From the NCBI GenBank assembly GCA_030448265.1, contig JAUJNG010000001.1, positions 214,490 to 278,489 of the forward strand: a DNA stretch of 64,000 bases. The letters are read 5' to 3'. Positions 18,631 through 26,679 of the stretch are shown here, piece after piece. The position numbers and the translations under genes are program-made. The notes beneath the pieces are model-generated. The model searched no databases. It was not told where the DNA came from and worked only from the letters and a program-made list of their open reading frames with translations. The first letter of the stretch is position 1, and each line of letters starts with the position of its first letter. This DNA comes from Abditibacterium sp. Its GTDB lineage: Bacteria > Armatimonadota > Abditibacteriia > Abditibacteriales > Abditibacteriaceae.

Positions 18631-19914
18631 ATGAAACATTTCATCTTGGAATCGCTGCTCTTTTACGGAATAATCGCCTGGATAGCCGCGCTTCCAACCG
18701 GAGCAAACGCCGCTCCGGCAACCGCCGAAGGGTTGTCAAAACTGCAACTTCCGCCCGTCGCCAAAAAACCCTGGCGCTTCAAAAAATTCCCCATCATCGC
18801 GTGGTGGGGGCCGCCCGGAAACGCTCGAATCGAAGATTTCGAGGCCTATAAAGACGCCGGTTTCACGCTCTACGCCGCCAATCCCGACAGCGGATATGAT
18901 CGAGCCCTGGATTTTGCGACCCGCACCGGCCTGAGTGTGATGGCTTATCGTAAGCCGCAGGGCTTTGGTTTGCCGCCCCAAGCCGTCGATTTCCCCAAGA
19001 ACCGCAAAAACATCGTCGGCTGGCTCACCCATGACGAGCCGAGCGGCATCGCGCGTGTCACCGAGTCGATTACCGCCGTCAACAGCTTGATGCGCGAGGA
19101 TCCGACGCGCTACGCGCTCTTCAACATGCTGCCGCCCGCCGCGCAGCAGAACCCGCCGACGGGGCCGATCATCGAAGCCGCGATTCGCAACGGGATGCCG
19201 CTGCTCTCCTACGACTCCTACGTCATCAACGGCGATGGCACCGATAACACCGAGGCCCATTTTCGCTATCTGGAACAGTTTCGCCAGGCCTCCTTGAAAT
19301 ATCAGGTGCCGTTCTGGGCGTTCGCGCTTTCGATCCAGCATGGTCATTACCGTCGCCCCAGCGAAAGCGACGTGCGCTGGATGCAGTTCACCAATCTCGC
19401 TTATGGCGCCAAAGGACTGTGGTATTTCACCTACTGGGGCCCCGAGAAGTGGGAGAACTGGGACCAGGTGGCGATTGTCGATCCCAGGACCGGCGCTAAA
19501 ACCGAGCTTTACGAGCATGTTAAAACCCTCAATCACGCCGTTTTATCGATGGGCAAAACGCTGCTCGACCTCTCCAGCACGGGCGTCGTCCACACCTCGC
19601 CGCCACCCGGACAAAGTGCATTTGTGCCGGGCAAAGAGTGGATCTCTGGCATCAAGGCGCGCGACGCGCTCATCGGCTTTTTCAAAGACGGCAAGGGCAG
19701 ATCCTACGCTTTGCTGGTGAACAAACAGCATGGCATGCGCAAAAGCGCGCGCGAAACCGCCGACGACATCGAGCTTTCATTCGCCCCGCATGTGCGTTCT
19801 GTCAAAGCGGTGAACTGGCTCGACGGCAAGCCCGGCCCGCTCCGCATCGCAAACGGCAAAACCGCGTTGCGCGTGTCAGGTGGCACCGGTGTGCTGCTGC
19901 GATTGAACGAGTGA
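18631..19914 (+). CDS. Secreted TIM-barrel glycosidase-like protein
   Basis: A 427-residue protein with a signal peptide (MKHFILESLLFYGIIAWIAA, cleavage after ANA). The mature part has features of a glycoside hydrolase barrel: FPIIAWWGPPG, FEAYKDAGFTLY, NIVGWLTHDEPSG with a possible acid/base Glu, GMPLLSYDSYV, and YGAKGLWYFTYWGPEKW, then a C-terminal beta domain ending in GTGVLLRLNE. I cannot assign a GH family; it resembles unclassified GH42/GH5-like secreted proteins of Planctomycetota. Role is probably extracellular polysaccharide breakdown. Monocistronic as far as seen. Confidence 0.75.
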   Translation: MKHFILESLLFYGIIAWIAALPTGANAAPATAEGLSKLQLPPVAKKPWRFKKFPIIAWWGPPGNARIEDFEAYKDAGFTLYAANPDSGYDRALDFATRTGLSVMAYRKPQGFGLPPQAVDFPKNRKNIVGWLTHDEPSGIARVTESITAVNSLMREDPTRYALFNMLPPAAQQNPPTGPIIEAAIRNGMPLLSYDSYVINGDGTDNTEAHFRYLEQFRQASLKYQVPFWAFALSIQHGHYRRPSESDVRWMQFTNLAYGAKGLWYFTYWGPEKWENWDQVAIVDPRTGAKTELYEHVKTLNHAVLSMGKTLLDLSSTGVVHTSPPPGQSAFVPGKEWISGIKARDALIGFFKDGKGRSYALLVNKQHGMRKSARETADDIELSFAPHVRSVKAVNWLDGKPGPLRIANGKTALRVSGGTGVLLRLNE

Positions 19915-20066
19915 GCTGCATACAGGGCGCGAATCAACACCCGCAAAGTGGCGCTGGATAACACGTTTTATGCGCAAAATGGGGCGTCGCGGTTCGCTCG
20001 ATCCGACCGTGCCGAAGCTCTGGTAGCTTGAATTATGTCGCACAGCGCCCTGTCCTATTGCGGTTG

Positions 20067-20579
20067 TCAGTCTTCGAGTCCCGAAGGTGTAACTACGAAA
20101 TGCAGTGATTCGGTTGAGGGCTGAAACAACCGCCAGTATTCAGCATCTTCTGCCGCGACATCTGGAAATACCTCCAAACAAAAGTGGGGAGCCAACTCCA
20201 AGCAGAAACCGCCGAAATCGTCCGCGACTACATTTGTAACTACCAGCGAGTTTTCTTGACTTTCCATGAATAAGGCCATTCTCTGGTCACGTTGATTTGC
20301 TCCATGCACGTCCCAATCAAAATCATCGCCGACTTCTAATAAATGGTCTGCCCTCATATAGCAATCAGAGGATGCAACCAGAATCTTTTCTGAATCGCGG
20401 ACACGCCACGCACATGAGATGTGTAACGCCCATGTGCCTACGGTTGTGGTTCCACCATAGCGCTTGGTAACCGTTCGTTGCTCCCCGAATTGGAACCATT
20501 CCAAAGCAGCTGCACGTCCTGCGCCCCAAAAGGGAAGGCCGATTAATTGTCCCAGTGCCGTCTCAACTTCATTTTTCAT
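20067..20579 (-). CDS. Hypothetical protein, possible immunity-type protein
   Basis: A 170-residue soluble protein. ATG at 20579 has GGAAAG about 8 nt upstream; a GTG 9 nt earlier is too close to it. Pattern includes IGLPFWGAGRAAALEWFQFG, VGTWALHISCAWRV, a middle acidic stretch and the end EYWRLFQPSTESLHFVVT. I have seen this pattern in uncharacterised proteins of actinobacteria and planctomycetes, where they sit singly; an immunity role is a guess. Next to a degenerate IS5 element. Confidence 0.7.
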   Translation of the reverse strand: MKNEVETALGQLIGLPFWGAGRAAALEWFQFGEQRTVTKRYGGTTTVGTWALHISCAWRVRDSEKILVASSDCYMRADHLLEVGDDFDWDVHGANQRDQRMALFMESQENSLVVTNVVADDFGGFCLELAPHFCLEVFPDVAAEDAEYWRLFQPSTESLHFVVTPSGLED

Positions 20580-20665
20580 GTGTTTCACTTTCCGTTAAAC
20601 GACGCGCGACGGCACAACAACGCGATTAGCTTGCAAAAACAACGTCCGATAGCTTGAATTATCAG

Positions 20666-21636
20666 GGTGTGTCGAAACTGCTCAGGCCAGTGAATTTGGC
20701 GAAAGTTTGTCCAGTCTCCTGAGCATAAGGCGGGTCATGGCCAGATAAATCATAGCCTCGCTGCTCTGGGGCAGGAACTCGTAATCTTTGGAGAGGCGTC
20801 GGCATCTGCCCAGCCAAGCGAATGTGCGCTCGACCACCCAACGACGCGGCAGCACCTCAATACCACGATCTATCAATACCACGACCCGATTTGAGACCAG
20901 CCCACATCTCAACAACGGACGCTCCTGCATCGCGACGCTTGCGCGCTGTTTCCCACAATCGCTCCTTGTGCTCCTTCTCGTCAGTGCGATACACAATCTC
21001 GAGGCGCCAGCCCAATTTCTCGGGCAGCCACGTTTCTAACTCACCTCTATATCCCTGGTCAGCCCACACCATGCGCAGGCGCGGGAACTGAGCGCCCAGT
21101 GGCTCCAACAGTTGGCGCGCTCCGATACGTTCAGGGCACTGAGCACCAGTGCATCTGACTTTGAGCACCAATCCCTGCGTATCGACTAACAGGTGACGCT
21201 TGCGCCCCTTGACCTTCTTGTGAGCGTCGTAGCCAATGCTGGCCTTTCCAGCAGCGCCCCTTTTTCCGTGGTTTTGACGCTCTGGCTGTCGGGGATGGCG
21301 CCGCTGGGCGTGGCCTCTCGGCCAGACAACTGCCGCACCTGCTCGCGTAGCTGTGTGAATGCGCTCCCAGGTGCCGTCCCGTCGGAAGCGGCGGTAGTAG
21401 CGATGGACTGTTGACCACGGCGGAAACTCGTCAGGCAGCATGCGCCATGCACAGCCACTGCGCACCAGGTAGAAGATGCCGTCGAGGAGGAGACGCAGAT
21501 CCCACTGGCGCGGGCGTCCGGTTGCTTTAGGCGCGGGCAGCAGCGGTTGCAAAAGCTGCCATTCGGCATCACTCAGGTCGCTCGGATAGGGCATGCCGCC
21601 TTAGAAAATCAGCCCTGTTCCGAGTTTCGACACACC
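20666..21636 (-). mobile_element. Degenerate IS5-family insertion sequence
   Basis: About 970 bp bounded by 14-bp inverted repeats, GGTGTGTCGAAACT at 20666-20679 and its complement at 21623-21636. The single transposase gene fills the element. No convincing target duplication is visible in the flanking bases. Confidence 0.85.
20682..21594 (-). pseudogene. IS5-family transposase, frameshifted
   Basis: The N-terminus is the DUF4096 helix-turn-helix (PYPSDLSDAEWQLLQPLLP, GIFYLVRSGCAWRMLPDEFP). The pattern then moves frame at about 21350 (QVRQLSGREATPSGAIPDSQSV carries the first catalytic Asp), returns near 21250 (GYDAHKKVKGRKRHLLVDT), and shifts again near 20880 at a short duplication of TCGTGGTATTGA. 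The last frame gives [16 protein letters not shown] with the catalytic Glu. Three shifts mean it is inactive if the sequence is right. It belongs to a different IS5 subgroup from the element at 48 kb. Confidence 0.85.
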
Positions 21637-21754
21637 GTCTATGTAGGCGTCGAGTTTAGCCCCAGCGCGGGCGCACCCCAGGGCGAGTGTCAAGTCAAAA
21701 GGCGATTTTGCGGTCATCTTCCACACTTGAACCTGATATAAACTGCACGCCTCG

Positions 21755-22807
21755 TTAGCGTCCGCCCATCCCCGTCATCGGTTGTCCCATTCCCATCATC
21801 ATGGGCTGCGGCCTGCCGAGTTGATTGAGGGCACTGCGAAAGCCCTGCGCCAAAGTCGTGGCTGGGCCGCGCCCGTAGTAATGCAAAAACATCATGCGCG
21901 GCTGCTCGCCGATCATGTGATTGTGAACCGCCACAACTTCGATGTTGGCCGTTCGCAGCGCCTTGATCACGGGATTGACTTCGGCTTCCAGCATGGCGAA
22001 ATCGCCCGCGATGTGCGCCGCCTCGGGCGTGCCCGCAAAAGAGGCCCAGGTGTTGAGCCCGATGCTTTTGGTGATGTGCGCGTTCATCGCCATGACGGTG
22101 AGGTCGTCGCGCCCGATAGTGTATTTATAGGTCGGGCCGTTGACGGTGCCAGTGTTGCCGACGATTCTGTCCAACGCAGGCAGATCGAAAATCTCCTTGC
22201 CGGTGCGAACGGGCGGTGGCCCCGATAGTGGCTGATTGGCTGGAAACAGCTTGGTGGCGCTGATGGCGCGCGCATAGCGGCGCGCGAGGTCGCCGACTTC
22301 GCCCATCCCGTGAACGTGCATATAGAAGATGCGCGGCTCTTCGTAAAAGAAGTGGTTGTGGATGGCGCTGACTTCGAGGCCGTTGGCGTGCGCCGCCGAA
22401 ATCAGCGGATTGACCTCTTCTTGCAGCAGCACCGTGTCGCTCATCAAGACCGCCGCGCGACCATTGATGGTCTTTTTAACGGAAACCCAGCCGCCAAAAC
22501 CGAGGGGGATCGGCACCGCTTCGCCTTTGATGCTGACTTTGAGGTCGTTGCGCGGGAGCGGCGTGGTGTAGGTCGCTTCGGCCTGAACCAGATTGCCCTT
22601 TTTGCCCAGGGCGGCATCTATCGCCGCCATTTCGTTCGAGGTCAAGGGCGGCGTGGTGACCTTTTGGACTTGGGCCTGCATCCCTTGCATTGTTTGCCTC
22701 TGGGCAGCTTCGGCTCGCTCCGTGCCCTTCAATCCGAGCGCGCCCGCTACGCTCACCAGAGCGGTGGAGCGCAGCAATTCGCGGCGGCTCATCGGATTTC
22801 CATTCAT
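21755..22807 (-). CDS. Tat-exported protein with two DUF1259 (LppY/LpqO) repeats
   Basis: A 350-residue protein; AGGAG lies 7 nt before the ATG. The N-terminus is a twin-arginine signal (SRRELLRSTALVSVAGALG). Two homologous domains follow, near residues 55-180 and 200-325: each ends in the pattern VxxxHNHxxxEEPRIFYMHVHG or VAVHNHMIGEQPRMMFLHYYG, typical of DUF1259, known from mycobacterial LppY and LpqO lipoproteins. The His-rich motifs suggest a metal or ligand site; function is not established. A Met/Gly-rich tail ends the protein. Single gene. Confidence 0.85.
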   Translation of the reverse strand: MNGNPMSRRELLRSTALVSVAGALGLKGTERAEAAQRQTMQGMQAQVQKVTTPPLTSNEMAAIDAALGKKGNLVQAEATYTTPLPRNDLKVSIKGEAVPIPLGFGGWVSVKKTINGRAAVLMSDTVLLQEEVNPLISAAHANGLEVSAIHNHFFYEEPRIFYMHVHGMGEVGDLARRYARAISATKLFPANQPLSGPPPVRTGKEIFDLPALDRIVGNTGTVNGPTYKYTIGRDDLTVMAMNAHITKSIGLNTWASFAGTPEAAHIAGDFAMLEAEVNPVIKALRTANIEVVAVHNHMIGEQPRMMFLHYYGRGPATTLAQGFRSALNQLGRPQPMMMGMGQPMTGMGGR

Positions 22808-23321
22808 GATATTTCTCCTGGGGTTATAGGTGGTGAACCCTTTTGCACGGCTTCGATCCCGTAAAAGGCTTAAGGGCCAACAGCCAGACGCACGAAGCTC
22901 CTACCGCTCCCTGCTAAATCCCGAGAAGCAAAGACCTCGAAGCTGGCACTTCATACATTGTTGGTGAAAGTTATTGAAAAGAGTCCTTTTCGCAGGCAGA
23001 TTTCTGCGGTTCGAGCGAGCGCACAGGTAAGCGCACTGCACCTTCTCAAAATCCATTCTCGATTGCCCCGCCTCGATTCGTCGGACTTTTATGAGTTTTG
23101 AGAAACAACAAGCCCTAACCTGGGAGGGCTCGCGCGCCACTACTGAGTGGCACCATTGAACTGAGGGCGGGGCGGCGCATGATCAGTTGGGGTGGCCAAC
23201 CATGCGCCGGGCGAAGGATGAAGTTCCCTTTACCGTATTGAACTTGGGGACACACGGGGCGTTATCGGGGAGGAATGGCCAGGCCGCCTTGGCCTTCTAC
23301 TGAAATTGAGGAGTGTGTCTT
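22808..23321 (+). other. Intergenic region, no gene recognised
   Basis: About 510 nt before the small gene at 23322. Only short frames without ribosome sites. GAGGAG near 23309 belongs to the next gene. Confidence 0.5.
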
Positions 23322-23540
23322 ATGACTCAAATACAACTGACCCGTGGAGAACTCGACATGGCCCGTAACCTCTGGCACGCGCTGATGATCGACCACACCC
23401 TCGACCGTGAGACGTGGAAAACAGTACCCGAAGATGTGCGTGCGGCAGTCCTGACCGCAGTGGGTGCCGGATATAGCGGGGCGGAAGTGTCGGATCAATT
23501 CCCGCGAGCAAAGAACCCCTTTGACCTGAACACTCAATGA
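23322..23540 (+). CDS. Small hypothetical protein
   Basis: A 72-residue soluble protein with GAGGAG 8 nt before the ATG. It has one amphipathic helical region (ELDMARNLWHALMIDHTLD) and a charged rest; a helical protein of 70 residues. No family recognised. It is followed about 120 nt downstream by a strong terminator, and faces the XRE gene convergently. Confidence 0.55.
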   Translation: MTQIQLTRGELDMARNLWHALMIDHTLDRETWKTVPEDVRAAVLTAVGAGYSGAEVSDQFPRAKNPFDLNTQ

Positions 23541-23660
23541 ACTTCTTGCATTGATTCCCTTTCGTATGACCTCAGCGGAACAGGCGCAGGGCCGCGTTCT
23601 GAGCTGTTATTCGAACGGCTTTTGAACGACCTGAGACTTCGGAAAGCCCCGTTTAAAAAA

Positions 23661-23685
23661 GGCGCCTCGATTGAGGCGCCTTTTT
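23661..23685 (+). terminator. Rho-independent terminator, probably bidirectional
   Basis: Stem GGCGCCTC (23661-23668) and GAGGCGCC (23673-23680) with a 4-nt loop and five T after it. Six A before the stem allow it to work for the minus-strand XRE gene as well. Confidence 0.85.
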
Positions 23686-23769
23686 CTCTGTGGAAATACG
23701 TCCTGACACGACTCTGACTGAGCGGGCTTTGGGGCCACCATGGCCGGAAAATGCCGAAAATTATCTGAA

Positions 23770-24237
23770 CTATTCGGGTGTTTCTTTCGGTGTGGAAAAG
23801 AGTGAGGCGAAACGTTTGGCAATATGAGCCGCCACAGAACGCAGGTGCTGCCAGATGCCGGAGCCACCCTTTACGCTTGTTGGGGCGTGCGTTTCGGCCT
23901 CGATTTCCAGCTGAGCTTGGCGCTCGTCCCACTCGCGCTGGTCGGCGCGATAGATGGTGAGGTAGTCGGCGAACGGGACTCCGACGGTTTCGCACCAGAC
24001 TTCCAGCCACTCAAAGGGCAGGGGCGCGGTGAGGGTCTCGAACTCGTGTGCCAACCTGAATGTGAGGCCGACCTCGTCGGACATATCGGCGATGGAGAGC
24101 CCGCGCTCCAAACGGGCGAGGCGCAGGCGCTCGATGAAGCGGCGGTAAGCGGACGAAGGATTGAACTGTGGCCAAACAAACTCTTCGGCAACAACTTGGG
24201 CTTTTGGCTCTGAAGCGGGCGAAGTAGTGCGGTTCAT
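23770..24237 (-). CDS. XRE-type helix-turn-helix regulator
   Basis: A 155-residue protein; ATG at 24237 with GGGAGG 6 nt upstream. After 25 disordered residues the region SSAYRRFIERLRLARLERGLSI starts a five-helix XRE domain ending in VGVPFADYL; a charged C-terminal tail follows. It shares order and wording (xxAYRxFxxRL, ...VGVPF/LGMPF) with the genes at 61806 and 62537 and the small gene at 25208, forming a local family. Its 5' leader (24238-24404) is repeated near 63.1 kb and carries a hairpin and the GATATGA motif. A copy-like AATATGAGC preceded by TTTGGC occurs inside its 3' end at 23821-23829. Confidence 0.8.
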   Translation of the reverse strand: MNRTTSPASEPKAQVVAEEFVWPQFNPSSAYRRFIERLRLARLERGLSIADMSDEVGLTFRLAHEFETLTAPLPFEWLEVWCETVGVPFADYLTIYRADQREWDERQAQLEIEAETHAPTSVKGGSGIWQHLRSVAAHIAKRFASLFSTPKETPE

Positions 24238-24404
24238 CGGGTGCCTCCCAAAGCGAAAGCTACAAGTTGGTGCGCGTAACTGGTGCAAAACAGCAACGCA
24301 AAAAGCGTGGCGTGGTGGGGTTGGATCGGTGAGCGCAGGGGGAACATATTGGGTCTTTGGGGGCAGCGCGAAGAACTAAACGCTGCCACCTTTCCGATAT
24401 GAAT
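24238..24404 (+). repeat. XRE leader repeat, copy 1 (hairpin plus GATATGA motif)
   Basis: A noncoding block that resembles 63085-63256 in order: GCGTAACTGGTG-like segment, GGGGGAACAT, GGGTCTTTGG, hairpin GGCAGCG (24362-24368) with CGCTGCC (24381-24387), then TTTCCGATATGAAT (24391-24404). I judge about 65% similarity by eye. It starts at the XRE start codon and precedes the HAD gene on the other strand, so it may control either. Confidence 0.6.
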
Positions 24405-24486
24405 GAGGCGAAAATCACTAACGGCGCCGGGTGCTACTCACGGCACAAAACGGCGCGAAAGATCGGCTTCTTTGAATTTTTTTTGT

Positions 24487-24495
24487 TATATGAGT
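24487..24495 (+). promoter_or_regulatory. Copy of the dispersed motif (TATATGAGT)
   Basis: TTTTTTTTGTTATATGAGTG on the + strand, 114 nt before the HAD gene; followed by GATTCAAAAGAGC. Confidence 0.5.
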
Positions 24496-24608
24496 GGATT
24501 CAAAAGAGCTGGGAACACCTGCTAATGGAGTTGCACTTACGCTTCGTGAAGGGGTGCTGGATAAGGCTTTATTGTGCGCGAAATTCCGGTAGATTTTACT
24601 TTTTGGTG

Positions 24609-25127
24609 ATGACCGAAACGACAACTCCTGCCCCGACAGCCCCAGTCACTGACACCGTAACCAAGCCAGTGATCTTTTTGGATTTCGACGGGGTGCTGAT
24701 TCTGCCCAGTGGCGAGTGGTGCCCGGAAGCAATGCTGGAACTCAACCGGCTGTGCTTGGAAACGGGTGCGGCAATTGTGCTGACCACGTCGTTTCGCTAC
24801 TCGGGAAGCGTCAAGGCGTTGCACAAGGTGATGCTGGCGCACGGCTTCGACAAAGAGATTGCGGTGCTGGGCGAAACGCGCGATCTGAGCGCCTACCGTG
24901 CGGCAGAGAAGAAGGGCGACCTGATGTTCCAAGTTGGGTTTGAGAAGTGGAGCAAAGGGCGCGAGATCGCGGCGTGGCTGGACGCGCATCCGGGCGCGAC
25001 GCGCTACATCGTGATCGACGACCAACCCGGTATCTGCGCGCCTTACCAAAGTCGCACAGTGGTGCCGGTCGGGGCGTTCAGTGCGGGCGACCGCGAGTGG
25101 GCGCTGAAGCTGCTCGAAATTCCATAA
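24609..25127 (+). CDS. HAD-like protein of the Swiss-Army-Knife RNA-repair type
   Basis: A 172-residue protein; I chose the ATG at 24609 because the family pattern starts just after it, although the frame is open further upstream. Motif I is VIFLDFDGVLILPSG with both Asp; LNRLCLETGAAIVLTTSFRYS gives motif II Thr/Ser; YIVIDDQPGI gives the C-terminal Asp pair. This is the HAD_SAK_2 fold, found in multi-domain RNA-repair proteins and as single domains in bacteria. Likely a small phosphatase; substrate unknown. Lies between two copies of the GATATGAGT-type motif. Confidence 0.8.
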   Translation: MTETTTPAPTAPVTDTVTKPVIFLDFDGVLILPSGEWCPEAMLELNRLCLETGAAIVLTTSFRYSGSVKALHKVMLAHGFDKEIAVLGETRDLSAYRAAEKKGDLMFQVGFEKWSKGREIAAWLDAHPGATRYIVIDDQPGICAPYQSRTVVPVGAFSAGDREWALKLLEIP

Positions 25128-25163
25128 CGACTTCTTTTGAAGATTTCGCCACATTGTTGTTTT

Positions 25164-25172
25164 TATATGAGT
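25164..25172 (+). promoter_or_regulatory. Copy of the dispersed motif (TATATGAGT)
   Basis: TTGTTTTTATATGAGTGGCC on the + strand between the ends of the convergent HAD and XRE genes, so it cannot be a promoter for a downstream + strand gene nearby. Confidence 0.5.
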
Positions 25173-25207
25173 GGCCAAAGAGAGCAGAGAAGAGAGCAGG
25201 GCGCGGC

Positions 25208-25486
25208 TCAAGAAGTAGTTTCGCTTTGGGCACTCGCATCGTGCTCAGCCAACAGCATGTCTATCTGAGCGGTGAAATCGACCCAGGAAATTTCAAGAGC
25301 TAGGCACCAAGCCCGCAGTTCAACGAAATTGAGAACGCGGTCGCCCATCTCGCATGAAGAGACGAAGTTGTGGTGCGCGCCCAACCGCCGGTTGAGTTCG
25401 CGCTGGCTGATGCCTTTGGTTTCTCTGGCCGCGCGGAGTTGCTGCAGAAAGATCTGGTAATGCGGCGTGAATACGGACTTGGAAAT
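25208..25486 (-). CDS. Small XRE regulator, apparently starting at ATT
   Basis: A 92-residue XRE domain on the minus strand: SVFTPHYQIFLQQLRAARET, KGISQRELNRRLGA, NFVSSCEMGDRVLNFVELRAW, LALEISWVDF. It matches the other XRE proteins here (TPSYTLFLDML..., ...TRHWCIALGVPFLDF). No ATG, GTG or TTG lies before the conserved part; a TAG is 33 nt upstream in frame. AGAGG stands 6 nt before an ATT codon at 25486, where relatives have ATG (ATT-TCC-AAG against M-S-K/R). Either a rare ATT start, as known for infC, or a point-mutated start. A perfect palindrome lies 45 nt upstream. Easily missed by gene callers. Confidence 0.6.
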   Translation of the reverse strand: MSKSVFTPHYQIFLQQLRAARETKGISQRELNRRLGAHHNFVSSCEMGDRVLNFVELRAWCLALEISWVDFTAQIDMLLAEHDASAQSETTS

Positions 25487-25522
25487 GGGCGTGCCTCTGG
25501 AAGAGACAGGCTACGGGCGGGG

Positions 25523-25545
25523 TATAATTGTCACCAACTTGGTGA
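25523..25545 (+). promoter_or_regulatory. -10 box and perfect palindrome between XRE and DUF4352 genes
   Basis: TATAAT (25523-25528, preceded by GGGG) is followed by TCACCAACTTGGTGA (25531-25545), a perfect 7-1-7 palindrome. It overlaps the probable start of transcription for the + strand gene and the upstream region of the small XRE gene, a classic place for an autoregulatory operator. A variant half, CACCAACTTG, also occurs upstream of the XRE gene at 24237. Confidence 0.6.
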
Positions 25546-25558
25546 TGATATTTACTTT

Positions 25559-25567
25559 TATATGACG
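25559..25567 (+). promoter_or_regulatory. Variant copy of the dispersed motif (TATATGACG)
   Basis: TTTACTTTTATATGACGCC on the + strand, 25 nt before the DUF4352 gene start. Confidence 0.35.
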
Positions 25568-25591
25568 CCATCCTACGGCGCGATCTCCACC

Positions 25592-26602
25592 ATGAAACAT
25601 TCTTCTCTCCCAGCAGCCCGTCGTCTCTCCCTCTTTCCCTTGCGCCGTTCGTTGCGCGCGCTGCCGCTCCTACTCCTCAATGGCGCCATCGTGCAAGTCG
25701 CCAACGCCCAAACCACCGGGGCACAGCCTGCGCCAAGCGAGCTCTATTCGCTGGTCTCGACCTTGAGCGTGTTTGCCTTCTTTGCGCTGCTCGTCGGCTT
25801 GTTTCGCCCCAAGACGTTCGCGTTTCTGTTCAAGGAGAAGGCGACGCGCGGGCCGGTGTGCGGTGTCTTTGGTGCGGCGTGGCTTTTCCTGGTCGTCTTG
25901 AGTGGACCGCTGCGTCCCAAGCCGGTGGCAACCGCTGCCAACCCTGGCGCAGCGAGCGTGGCTGCACCGGGTAAAAACGAGAGTGCGGTGCGGGCCGCAG
26001 AAAGCCGGGCCAAATCGGCCGAGGCGCGGGCCGTGCGGGCCGAAAAAGCCGCCGCGTCGGCCAACGCGAATGCCAAAAGCGGCAGTGCTGGCGGGGGTGA
26101 GTCTGCGGCGCCAGAACCTAAAGCCGCGCCCAAAGACGAGTCGCTAGCCTCGAATGTGGAAGTTGTGGACATCGAGGGTGTTGGCAAACGTGAGGTGGGA
26201 GTGGTCGACGATGTGGTTTATGTCGTGGGCAAAGCCGAAACCGCCAAAACGCTCGGTTCCGATATGTATCGGCGCGAGGCCGACGGCGTGTTCTACGTTT
26301 TGCAGGTGGGCGCTGAGAACACCGACAAGAAGACGCACAACGTGACGACCGCCATCATGAAGCTGGTGGATGATCAGGAACGCGAGTTCGACTCTTCGAG
26401 CGAAGGCAGCATGGCACTCTCGATGGCGGGCGAGCAGAGCGCCGAGCCCTTCTCGGCGCAGCTGCAGCCGGGCCTGACCAAGCGCTTCACGCTCGTGTTC
26501 GATGTGCCAAGCGATGCGAAAGGGCTGAAGTTGAAGATTCCGGCGGGTGGCTTTGGGTTTGGAAAGAGCGCGACGCTCAAGGTGCCGACCGCAAGCGAGT
26601 AG
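25592..26602 (+). CDS. Membrane-anchored protein with C-terminal DUF4352 domain
   Basis: A 336-residue protein. A signal-like N-terminus (arginine-rich, then LPLLLLNGAIVQVANA) is followed by two hydrophobic segments (SLVSTLSVFAFFALLVGLF and VFGAAWLFLVVLSGPL), an Ala/Lys/Glu-rich coiled stretch of about 70 residues, and a beta-rich domain (GVFYVLQVGAENTDKKTHNV, ...FTLVFDVP) that fits DUF4352, an immunoglobulin-like extracytoplasmic fold. Function unknown. Divergent from the small XRE gene and probably controlled through the shared palindrome. Confidence 0.75.
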   Translation: MKHSSLPAARRLSLFPLRRSLRALPLLLLNGAIVQVANAQTTGAQPAPSELYSLVSTLSVFAFFALLVGLFRPKTFAFLFKEKATRGPVCGVFGAAWLFLVVLSGPLRPKPVATAANPGAASVAAPGKNESAVRAAESRAKSAEARAVRAEKAAASANANAKSGSAGGGESAAPEPKAAPKDESLASNVEVVDIEGVGKREVGVVDDVVYVVGKAETAKTLGSDMYRREADGVFYVLQVGAENTDKKTHNVTTAIMKLVDDQEREFDSSSEGSMALSMAGEQSAEPFSAQLQPGLTKRFTLVFDVPSDAKGLKLKIPAGGFGFGKSATLKVPTASE

Positions 26603-26628
26603 GGCCACAAAGGAAAGCGAAAAGCAAG

Positions 26629-26663
26629 AGCGCCGCCCTCGGGCAACTGGGGCGGCGCTTTCG
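26629..26663 (+). terminator. Rho-independent terminator after the DUF4352 gene
   Basis: AGCGCCGCC (26629-26637) pairs with GGCGGCGCT (26651-26659), 13-nt loop, followed by a short T run. It starts 26 nt after the stop codon. Confidence 0.7.
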
Positions 26664-26679
26664 ATTGATAAAGCTCCGA

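Noticed and set aside
18492..18851. Motif copies as starts of small proteins (ATGAGY reads Met-Ser in every copy)
   Set aside because: The frames after the ATG have very different lengths and lack ribosome sites, and differences between copies fall on all codon positions. A nucleotide signal fits better.
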